Origin: Bimuria novae-zelandiae CBS 107.79
Lineage: Eukaryota; Ascomycota; Dothideomycetes; Pleosporales; Didymosphaeriaceae
Length of the DNA: 64,000 bases
Assembly: GCA_010015655.1 (NCBI GenBank)
Contig: ML976723.1
Coordinates: 184,347 to 248,346, forward strand
Direction of reading: 5' to 3'
The position numbers were made by a program, and so were the translations under genes. The notes below the pieces were generated by a model that was not told where the DNA came from, did no database searches, and saw nothing but the letters and a program-made list of their open reading frames with translations. Below are positions 23,557 through 32,480 of this stretch, in pieces (position 1 is the stretch's first letter; every line of letters begins with the position of its first letter).

Positions 23557-23562
23557 TATAAA
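23557..23562 (+). promoter_or_regulatory. TATA-like box upstream of thioredoxin (proximal)
   Basis: TATAAA within GCATATAAAGC, 77 bp before the thioredoxin ATG. The distance suits a fungal core promoter with a short leader. Confidence 0.4.
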
Positions 23563-23638
23563 GCAGCCTCGAACCCCGCTTTCAATACCGGTATCAAAGA
23601 GAAGCAAATCACCAACTCGAACGCTGCAATTCGCAAAC

Positions 23639-24109
23639 ATGCCTCACGAAATCAGTGCGCCACTGCACTTCCGCACCCTCCTCAACGGACACACCTACCT
23701 CGTGGCTGACTTCTTCGCAACGTGGTGCCCGCCGTGCAAAGCCATTGCGCCTGTCTACGAGCAGTTGTCCAACACGCACTCCGCGCCCGGCAAGGTCGCC
23801 TTCGTCAAGATCAACATCGATGAGCAGCCGGAGCTTGCTGCGCAGTTCCACATCGCATCCGTGCCGACGTTCATCGTCTTCAAAGACGGCAAGCAGATCG
23901 AGGTGATCAAGGGCGCGAATACCCCAGCGCTGAAGCGGGCAGCCGAGAAGATTGCGGCTGAGGTGAAGACCTCGGCGGAGAAGCCTGCGCCCAAGCCAGA
24001 GGTCAAGCCTGATACCAAGGTGGAGACGAATGAGGTCAAGGATGAGAAGACGGTCAGTGGGAGCTATGGTATGACGGGCGGTGACAACTGGAAGATGTCG
24101 TTGCACTAG
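23639..24109 (+). CDS. Thioredoxin with charged C-terminal extension
   Basis: The protein of 156 residues is a thioredoxin, a small disulfide reductase that passes electrons from NADPH/thioredoxin reductase to target proteins. The active site is WCPPC (Cys30 and Cys33), one residue different from the usual WCGPC. The cis-Pro motif is at residues 75-76 (VPTFIVF). The fold ends at about residue 104. The last ~50 residues are Lys/Glu/Pro-rich and end with GGDNWKMSLH, an extension beyond the usual ~105-residue fungal thioredoxin. There is no signal peptide, so it is probably cytosolic. No intron. The next gene downstream encodes a PDI. Confidence 0.92.
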   Translation: MPHEISAPLHFRTLLNGHTYLVADFFATWCPPCKAIAPVYEQLSNTHSAPGKVAFVKINIDEQPELAAQFHIASVPTFIVFKDGKQIEVIKGANTPALKRAAEKIAAEVKTSAEKPAPKPEVKPDTKVETNEVKDEKTVSGSYGMTGGDNWKMSLH

Positions 24110-24714
24110 AGTGCGACATCGCGAGACATCCCGACTCTATGTTCCCAGTGCGACAAATTTGCGACTGGTTATGAGTGCGGACGACACGGAAAGGAACCTC
24201 TTTTGATACCCACGGGAAGGCGTCACGGCTTTGTTTTTGCAGGTCGAAGCTCATGTATTCCTTCGTATATAACCTCTGGATGCAGTTGCATAACGACTAG
24301 ATGACGCTTTCAGTCCTTATACGATGTCCTGATCGAATTGTGTACTTAACCTTTGACGTCATGCTTGCACTGTGTTTCTTGCTGTTTCGGACGTACCTAT
24401 ACGTGAAAGAGCGGTGCACATGCCGGCAACCGCGACCTCTCTTGCGGCCGCGTGTTAAGTTGATAATTATATTGAAGCACGATATACGCCCAATACTAAT
24501 CAACCTTACGATCCATTTATCGCTTATTGTTTGAAGCTCAAGTGCGCCGTGGATTATCAATCCCATACAAGGAACGCAAGGTGTCCTCGCCAAGACCACC
24601 TCCGCCACTTGCTCGCAACATCAAAAGCTCCAGCTCGCCGCCACAAAGCGCTTTCTGCAAATACACCCACTTGAGGCCCCGAATCATCCTCGGAGCGCTT
24701 TCACACATACCGCA
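24110..24714. other. Intergenic region between thioredoxin and PDI
   Basis: 605 bp. It holds a perfect CRE-like palindrome (see 24354) and a pyrimidine-rich stretch before the PDI start. No gene seen. Confidence 0.6.
24354..24361. promoter_or_regulatory. CRE-like palindrome TGACGTCA upstream of PDI
   Basis: TGACGTCA is the full CRE/ATF site bound by bZIP factors. It lies 354 bp before the PDI start. Role inferred only from sequence. Confidence 0.35.
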
Positions 24715-25888
24715 ATGCTGTTCAATCACTTGCTACCGGCGGCCTTCGCCCTGCTGCCCGCCCTCGTCTCCGCTGAGAACGTCCTGGAGCTCACCCCAAG
24801 TAATTTCGACGATGTCGTTCTGAAATCCGGCAAGCCCGCTCTCGTAGAGTTCTTCGCCCCATGGTGCGGCCACTGCAAGAACCTAGCCCCCATATATGAG
24901 GAGCTCGCCACAAATTACCTCCACGCGAAGGACAAGGTCACCATCGCGAAGGTCGACGCAGATAACCACAAGAGCTTGGGCAAGAAGTTTGGCGTGCAGG
25001 GTTTCCCGACACTGAAGTGGTTCGATGGCAAGAGCGACACACCCAAGGAATATGACAGCGGGCGGGATCTCGAGAGTCTACAAAAGTTCGTACAAGAGAA
25101 GAGTGGTGTGAAGGCAAAGGTCAAGGCCAAGCTGCCGAGCCAGGTCGTCATTCTGGATGACAAGAGCTTCAAGGAGACGGTTGGAAAGGACCAGGACGTG
25201 CTTGTTGCTTTCACGGCGCCATGGTGTGGACGTAAGTCAGATCCCTCACCCTGCGCCTTATCCCGGTGACGTAGAGAGTTGTAAAGTGACGCATGCTAAC
25301 ATACGTGCAGACTGCAAGAACCTGAAGCCCACCTGGGAGCAGCTTGCCAACACCTTCACCAACGAGCCGAGCGTAGTCATTGCCCAGGTCGACGCCGAAG
25401 CCGAGAACAGCAAGGCCCTCGCCAAGGAGCAGGGCGTCTCTTCATACCCCACCATCAAGTACTTCAAGAAGGGCTCATCTGAGGCGCTGCCGTACGAGGG
25501 CGCCCGCGCTGAGGCCGATTTCGTCGAGTTCCTCAACACCAACGCCGGAACACACCGCGCTGTCGGTGGTGGTCTCAATGCTGTCGGCGGTACCATCGAG
25601 GTTCTCGACACCATCGTGTCCAAATCCAAGGGCGCCTACGCCAGCGGTCTCGAGGAGGCGAAGAAGGCTGCTGCAAGCCTCCAGGACAAGTATGCACAAT
25701 ACTACGTCAAGGTGTTCGAGAAGAGCAGCGCGAACGAGGGCTACGCGCAGAAGGAGTACAAGCGGTTGCAGGGTCTGATCGGCAAGGGTAACCTCGCTGC
25801 TGAGAAGCTTGACGACTTGGTGAGCCGAAGCAACATCCTACAGAAGTTCCTTCCGACAGGTGATGAGGACGAGAAGAGCGAGTTGTAG
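24715..25888 (+). CDS. tigA: Protein disulfide isomerase, TigA/ERp38-like
   Basis: Two exons (24715-25231 and 25311-25888, intron with GTAAGT donor and GCTAAC branch) encode 364 residues. The first ~20 residues are a signal peptide (ending ALVSA). Two thioredoxin domains follow: the first active site is WCGHC (Cys51, Cys54), and the second WCGHC (Cys171, Cys174) is split by the intron inside the His codon. After about residue 275 a helical ERp29c-type domain follows, as in fungal TigA/ERp38 and plant PDI-D proteins. The chain ends KSEL, a departure from the K/HDEL retrieval signal. It should form and shuffle disulfides in secretory proteins in the ER. Confidence 0.93.
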
Positions 25889-26318
25889 AGCGACATAGAG
25901 GATGATAAACTGCCGGACAGCGAACCGGAAGATGAAGCTTTGGAGGACATCACACTAGCCGCACTTCGCAACCGATATACGCTGCTACACCCTGAAGGGA
26001 TGTGCAAGGCCAGTCCTTTGGTCTCATGCGGATGTTGATATGGTCTATGGTGCAGAGGTTTGAAACACATTCTTACTGGATAGTTTGCTGAGCGTTTACG
26101 AAGGAATGTAAAATGTACTTGTTCGTTCACATTGCGCTGCCCATACTGTTTTCAATGTCGTTGTGTTTCAAGTAGCCATTGCGCGATTCTGATATCTACG
26201 CTCAACCCATGCCTCAACGCCAAATAAGTCATAACACGCCGATATGCTAGGCCTAAACCCCTGACTGCAAGGAAACATGTTCCACAAATCTCGTTCGCTA
26301 TGTATAGCTCTCAATGAG
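25889..26318. other. Intergenic region between convergent PDI and HSBP1 genes
   Basis: 430 bp of presumed 3' untranslated and spacer sequence. Nothing further recognised. Confidence 0.55.
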
Positions 26319-26615
26319 CTACTTGCTCGATCCCGAAGCCTTGCTGCCGTCTCCAGTCTGGATCGTGGCTTCCAGATTGTCCAGCCGTCGCGACATGTCC
26401 TCCACTACCTCGTCATCAGGATCAAATCTGCATCATCCGCAAAGATGCAGCTTACTTTTGTTAAGTAGCTCGTTGCTGACGTTGGTGAACTTGCTTTGTA
26501 GTTGTGTAAGAAGCTCGTCAACGACCTGCTGAAGCTCTGCTGAACTGTCGGTGCTCGAATTTAGTGCCTGTATCTCTTGGTAAGTCCCCGAGTAGCTAGC
26601 TTCATGGAAATTCAT
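26319..26615 (-). CDS. Heat shock factor binding protein 1-like small coiled-coil protein
   Basis: Exons 26456-26615 and 26319-26404 (intron 26405-26455, 51 nt, GTAAGC...GTAG) give 81 residues. The core ELLTQLQSKFTNVSNELLNK continues across the splice as MEDMSRRLDNLEATIQ. This heptad pattern and the phrase (D/E)xMSxRxDxLE are typical of HSBP1, a small trimeric coiled-coil protein that binds the trimerisation region of heat shock factor in animals and plants. Length fits (about 75-100 residues). The start at MNFHEASY is the first in-frame Met but could be different if another intron exists upstream. It is divergent from EBP2. Confidence 0.8.
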
Positions 26616-26997
26616 ACTGAGCCATCGCTCGTCGAGCGATCTGCTGATGGGCGCGCGGACATGGTGGTGTATGAGATGTGGGGCAGTCTTCGGCGCGGCG
26701 TGTAGTATGACTGTCCGATATTTTTCGGACGTCAGGGAAGACGTTTGTTTGTTTGTTCAAATACTGACAAACGTAAAGTACAGGCTTGCCCCACAGAAAG
26801 TGTGAATGCGGGTGCCTCGATCGCACTCGCCACGTGATGCGCCTCGGCTACTGCCCCTGCCAGCACACCGCCTACCACTAGCGCCGGCAGAACTTTCTGC
26901 GAGCCAAGATTTCGAGCTCGAATTTTGGAACCGCAATCAGACGCGACTTCTGACCGATTTCACCTACACCCGATCTTTACGGTTCTACACACCCAAC
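26616..26997. other. Divergent promoter region of HSBP1-like and EBP2 genes
   Basis: 382 bp between the two start codons. In-frame upstream codons exist for EBP2 back to 26806, but the MARSKLK start fits the family better. Confidence 0.55.
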
Positions 26998-28304
26998 ATG
27001 GCGCGCAGCAAGCTCAAGACGATGCTCGATAACGAAAAGGGCCGCAACATCAAACTGGAGAAGCAGCGCAGGCATGAGAAAGAGGTGCGCAAGCGGAAGG
27101 AACAGAAAAAGGCTGCAGAGAACGGTACCTCGGACGCGGAGGGAGGTGTGCCGCTAGACGAAGTGGAGAAGAAGGTGGCAGAGAAGAGCAATGGCATGGC
27201 GAAGAAGGGCAAGGCCAACGGCGTGAAGGCTGCGGCGCCAGTGGAGGAACCAGAATGGGAGACAGACGACAGCGAAGATGAGGACGCCAGCGATGACGAC
27301 GATGATATGGAGGAGCGACCCGCACTGGATCTCTCGCACCTCGACGATAGCGAAAGCGACGTTAGCGGAGACGACGAGGAGGATGAGGAGGTGCAGGAGA
27401 CGCTGGGTGCTGCGGGAGATGACGAGGAGGAAGAGGACGAGAAAGAGCAGGCTGAAGACGACATTGCACTCTCTGACATCGAATCGCTCGCCGACGAAGA
27501 CAAAGCCGACATCATCCCGCACCAGCGCCTTACCATCAACAACACCGCCGCCCTCACCGCCGCGCTGAACCGCATCAAGCTCCCATATTCGAAGCTCGCA
27601 TTCTCTGAATACATGTCGCTGACAAGTGACGAGGATGTCGACATTCCCGATGTCGACGATGACCTGAACCGCGAGCTCGCGTTCTACAAGCAATCGTTAT
27701 CCGCGGTCAAGGACGCGCGAGGCCTACTGAAGAAGGAAGGCGCGCCGTTCTCACGGCCAGCAGACTACTTCGCGGAGATGGTCAAGAGCGACGAGCACAT
27801 GGGCAAAATCAAGCAGAAGCTAATCGACGAAGCGGCGGGCAAGAAGGCTGCGGCCGAGGCCAGGAAACAGCGCGATCTGAAGAAGTTCGGAAAGCAGGTG
27901 CAGGTCGCGAAGCTGCAAGAGAGGGCAAAGGAGAAGCGCGACACGCTTGATAAGATCAACCAGCTCAAGCGGAGTATGTACCATCTATAAGCAACTGAGG
28001 ATATCTTGCTAACGTTATCTCAGAACGATCGGGCGCCGACGTCACAAAGACCAACGAAGAGGACCTCTTCGACATCGAGCTCGACAAGTCCGACAAGCCG
28101 GACAGAAGAGAAGGTGGCAGTGGCAGTTTCAAGCGGCAGAAGAAGAACGAGAAGTTCGGCTTTGGCGGCAAGAAGCGGCACGCCAAGAGCAACGACGCCG
28201 TGTCCAGCGCAGACAGTCGGGGATTCTCGCATAAGAAGATGAAGGGCAAAGCGGGCGGTGCGGCAAAGCGACCGGGCAAGAGCCGCAGGATGAAGACGAA
28301 GTAG
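26998..28304 (+). CDS. EBP2: rRNA-processing protein EBP2
   Basis: Exons 26998-27973 and 28024-28304 (50-nt intron with GCTAAC branch) encode 418 residues. The N-terminus is basic (MARSKLKTMLDNEKGRN), followed by a long Asp/Glu-rich stretch (about residues 80-165). The conserved EBP2 region then begins: LNRIKLPYSKLAFSEYMSLT, DDLNRELAFYKQ and FSRPADYFAEMVKSDEHM. The C-terminus is Lys/Arg-rich with GFGGKKRHAKSND, the family's nuclear/nucleolar tail. EBP2 works in the nucleolus in 27S pre-rRNA processing and 60S subunit assembly. The frame is open upstream to 26806, but that part has no family similarity. Confidence 0.95.
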
Positions 28305-28868
28305 AGGAAAAGCGTTTGCGCGGGGTTTCTAGCATATACCGGCGCTTGGGCGTTTGCTTGCGATCACGGGCAAAAGTGCGTGTGTTCCGCCCAAATAGCA
28401 ATGATACCAACTCAGCAGCACAGTGTTCCAGAGTATTGCTGTGCATGTAATTGTTGCCCCACATGTTCTACGACGGCCTCGTATGTTCGATTGGAATGGC
28501 ATGACCACTGCACATAGAGTCGTCACAGGCACATGGCAAACTCGCCGCCTACATACTTAAATGTCACCGTGCCACGCTCAATTCACATCGCCAGGCACCT
28601 ATATCTGCCTGTATATCGGGGATCTTGGGTCACCACGGGGTACGACCCACCGCACGTGCTGAACCCCATTCACCGCGCCTGCTAGACCTCGCACTACCCC
28701 GCATCCGTGCGCGGCTCTGCCTGGAGCAAATGGGCCTCGCTGCCTGGTATATATAGCCTCTACCCTCGCTGCGTCCTGCTTCGACCTGCATCCTCATCTC
28801 ACCACATCCCGATACATCTCGGCACTCTTTCCAGCACCTCTCTTCCCCTATATTATACACCATCCCAA

Positions 28869-28916
<48 letters not shown>

Positions 28917-28925
28917 CTCGCAAAA
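28305..28925. other. Intergenic region with 5' leader of the next gene
   Basis: 621 bp. It contains a pyrimidine-rich leader and an (AC)21 microsatellite directly before the start codon at 28926. A TATA-like TATATATA lies near 28748. Confidence 0.55.
28873..28914. repeat. (AC)21 dinucleotide microsatellite
   Basis: An uninterrupted 42-base AC repeat ends 11 bases before the ATG of the next gene, so it probably lies in its 5' untranslated region. Confidence 0.97.
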
Positions 28926-29823
28926 ATGAGCGACCTATTCGCAGATGACATCATCTTCGATGCACCAGCGCCCACCGTAGTGATCCCGCCCGATGACCTG
29001 TCCACTCCCACCGTCGTGCCAGGCACTGTCTTCTACCTCACCATCTCGACGCCGCACACCGACACATTTGAATGGCATGGCCCATTCACCTCCTTCACGC
29101 CGATCATTGCGCTTGTCTCCGGCCTCGTTTCTGCTTCACCCAGCGCTTCCACAACATTCGCCGCAGCACTGAAGACCGTTCAGAAAAACGGCTTCACGCA
29201 ACTCATCATCCCGGACGCCACCAGAAAAGCCGTGGAATTCATGGTCCTGAGGGTAGAGTGCGAGCTCAACGCCAAGGTGAAGGGAGAGGTTGAAGAAGGC
29301 CACAGCGTCTTCACCGTCGTCCGCACGGGACCCATGGCACTCGACATCGACGCGCTCACCGGGAAAGTTCGCTCTGGAAAGGCTACCGGACGGGTAAGTC
29401 ACCCCAGGCTGGGGGATTCCAAGTTACTTTGAGGTTTGCACGCTGACGCGAGTTGTACCAGGCCACCACTTCCTCTATTGTCGGCAGTTACACCGCTCGT
29501 AAGGAGGCGCGCGCTGCTGCTGAGGCGGCTATGACTTCCCTCATCGAGAACGAATCTCCGCGGCCCACGCCAAAGATGTCCTTCCCTGCCAATGACGCTG
29601 GCGGTGGGCTTATCATGGTAAGTTCTGCCTCTGGGAAAGGGGTTGAGTTGATACAGGAAGGACTTTATTAATATGGTTGTAGGCCATGAACACCCGCGCA
29701 AAGTGGGAAGTGCGCGTGTTCTTTGAGACGAACACGCTGCGTGATGCTGCCGAGCGGTATGATGCAGATGAGCTGCATCGGGAGAAGGGGATGAAGGCGA
29801 ACTTGAGGTATCGCGGTATCTGA
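28926..29823 (+). CDS. Hypothetical protein, three exons
   Basis: Exons 28926-29393, 29462-29617 and 29683-29823 join in phase 0 through introns with GTAAGT donors, giving 254 residues. I do not recognise a family. The N-terminus (MSDLFADDIIFDAPAPTVV) is acidic. A central part looks like a mixed alpha/beta domain (FTQLIIPDATRKAVEFMVLR). The C-terminal exon is helical and charged, ending GMKANLRYRGI. No signal peptide or membrane segment is seen. All three exons have clean splice sites and consistent coding character, so the gene is probably real. Confidence 0.8.
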
Positions 29824-30071
29824 GCAGTTTTGGTGGTGGGAAGAGGGGTGAGGTGTAGCAGGAGGATGTATGACATTCTGGCCTAGACGGTGTGTCTAGA
29901 AATGGCCATCTCTGATTTCCATGTCTGGAGTTGAGCCTGGAGTGGCGTGAGTAGACTCGATCCATTTCCCAATCCTAAATCTAACTCTGTAACCTCAAGC
30001 CCGTATACACACATCCCCCAATACCACACTCAAACACCCCTCTAAACCCCTATCCCCACTGAACATAGCAA

Positions 30072-30144
30072 NNNNNNNNNNNNNNNNNNNNNNNNNNNNN
30101 NNNNNNNNNNNNNNNNNNNNNNNNNNNNNNNNNNNNNNNNNNNN
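30072..30144. other. Assembly gap (73 N)
   Basis: It covers the expected C-terminal end and stop codon of the glutaminase gene. Confidence 1.
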
Positions 30145-32480
30145 AAAACCCCACCCACCACCGGCCTCGCCCTAAAATCCAAATACTGCTCCCCGCTCCC
30201 GGTGAGATACAAATCCGACATCGGCGCCGAACTCCCCGTCTCACCGACCCACCGTGCATACTTCCCCACCAACATCCCCCTCGTCTCCTCCTTTGCCACC
30301 GCCGCACAGAAAATCTCCCAATCGCCTTTCGTCCAGAACGCGTTTCGCGTGTCGAGATCCACGCCGTAGGTATTCGCAACAGTGAGGTAGAAGTCTGACT
30401 GGTCGTCGTAGATGTGCTGCGGAACGAGGTTCGTACCGAGGAGCTTGTCGTTGAAGAGGTTGTACAGGAGGCCGTGGGTGGATGCGTTGTTGTAATTAAG
30501 CGTAGCGTGCGGCGGGGAGGCGGCGGCGTTAACCCCCAGGGTTTCCCACTTGGTGATGTAGTCTTGTGCAATAGAGGTGTAGTTCTCCGCGTCATCGTCC
30601 TCGCCGACGAGCGTGGCGATTTGTGCCATGGCGGCGATGCCGATGATGCCTTTGAGGGCGAGGTTGGTCTGGTTGGCGAGGTGGCCGGCGAAGTCGTCGG
30701 TCGAGAGTTGGAGGTCGGGGTAGAGGCTGTCTGAGACGAGGTATTCGACCCATTGTTTGAGGATGGGGTAGTGCGCTCGAAGGTAGGCGTTGTTGTGGGA
30801 GGTTTGAGCGTACTTTAGGACTGTGAGAATGTTGTTAGTATGGGGAATTTGTGTCTAGATGGGAATGGCTTACCCATGATGATGTTGTTTCCACACTCTT
30901 CAACAGGCATGGGTTCATCACCACCATCTTCATGGCCCGTCGCGTTTGGATAGTGCGTTCCTAGGTCATGGATAGCCCACTTGTTAGGGTAATGACCGCT
31001 CTCTTGGTTCTCGAAATGCGGGTCGAGAAGCAATTTGACGAGTTCAGGGTTGGCGTAGTAAAAGAACGGCGTAGCAGGGTATATCACGTCGATGGTTTGC
31101 GTGTTCCCATTCGACGAAATTTCCTTGAGAAAGAGGAAGTGCTTGTCCTGTGTTCCAACCAACTGAGTGGCTCCCAGAACCTGACGCGCAGCAAGTGTTG
31201 TGAGTATAGCATAGTCATCGCCAGCGGCATTCTTCGAATCAATATCGACCTTCTCATCAAACTCAGAGGTAATCCTGTTTGATTCGGAGAAGTCTTTGTG
31301 AAAGAAGGACAGGGCAGCCACATCGTCAACGAAGTAATCCGTCCAGAGCGACGATAAGGTGGTGTTGCCTTCCTTTCCGAGGAACTGGATCGCCTCCTCC
31401 TGGTAAAGACCAATCGAGAACAGCGTAGAGACTGGCAGTGCACCTCCGATAGTACCGAGGTCGACGGCGTAACCAAACACAGGCCAGTCCGAGTTGATCG
31501 CACGGAAATTGGTGTCTTGGGTATTGGCGAGCTCACCGTTAGAAGCGAAAGCACTGCGTACCTCCTTGTCGGAACCGGACTGGTAGGTCAAACCATCTTT
31601 GGTATCAGTCGTGTAATACTGCAACGATTAGTCACTCTGACTGTGGAAGGAAGGCAGCACTGCTTACGATATTGCCCCACTCGGCTCGATCACCAACCTC
31701 ACTGAAATGCTGCTGTTCCTGCTTCCAGACTTTGTGGTATGAGAGGTCATCAGTGGTGTCATGGTCCCAGTGTGCTACAGCGCTGAGGTCTCCCGAGATC
31801 CACTCTATTCCGAGTTAGTAGATGTCTCAGACACAGTACTGCGCGAAGCACCAGATTCCGTACAGTCGGCGGCATGTGGCGTGCACTACCGTCGCTCGCC
31901 GCAAGGAACCCGGTTGTCGGATCTGCGGCAACTACGTACCAGCTGAGATGTCGGTGTATAGCTGCACTTCGTGCTCAGAACCATCCAATGTCACGACTTC
32001 GACATTGAGATACGAGGCAATCAAGGATTGGCGCTTGAAGTCCTCCGGAGTGAGTGGCGAAATGAAGCTAGCCCTTATTGACACTTTGTCGTCGACGTCA
32101 ATGATGAAGATACTCTTGGATGCAGTGTACTCATATGAGGTCTGGTTGGCCAGTTCGCTGGTGACGTTCGGCGCCCCGAGCCAGGTGAAAGTCTTGCCAT
32201 CAACGCGAATGAGTCCGGTCCACGCTACAATCTGACCACTGAATTATTGTTAAGCCTGATCTCCATTTTGGACGAATTGACCAACATACGTCCAAAACGT
32301 CGGCCATTGACCGGGCAAGTAACCTCCATTGCCGCCATTGCTGCCAGCCGGGAACCAAGTACTGAGGTAAGGACTCTTGACAGCCAACGGAAGGGACGGA
32401 GGGCGCGCCGGGCTGAAAGTTGACTGCCCAGCCACAAGGCTGGCAAAGGCCCCCAAGACGTTGAATGATGAGATACGCAT
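30145..32480 (-). CDS. gtaA: Secreted glutaminase A (GtaA-like), 3' end in N gap
   Basis: Five exons: 32290-32480, 31940-32238, 31668-31804, 30874-31618 and 30145-30820. All introns have GT/AG and matching phase. About 682 residues are visible of the ~690 usual for the family. Residues 1-19 form a signal peptide (MRISSFNVLGAFASLVAGQ). The chain then shows WTGLIRVDGKTFTWLGAP, VQLYTDISAEWISGD, AAGDDYAILTTLAARQVLGA and DLGTHYPNATGHEDGGDEPM, and near the end the RARPVVGG motif just before the gap. These are typical of fungal GtaA (DUF4965/DUF5127/DUF1793), an extracellular enzyme that hydrolyses glutamine to glutamate and ammonia. The stop codon is presumably hidden in the gap. Confidence 0.93.

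Larger units (their letters stand above)
22374..23638. other. Intergenic region, shared upstream side of the MFS and thioredoxin genes
   Basis: About 1.26 kb between divergent genes. Short frames here show no family features. Two TATA-like boxes lie near the thioredoxin start. Confidence 0.6.

Noticed and set aside
27050..27693. Large Ser-rich and Leu/Val-rich frames opposite EBP2
   Set aside because: These are shadows of the acidic EBP2 coding region on the other strand.
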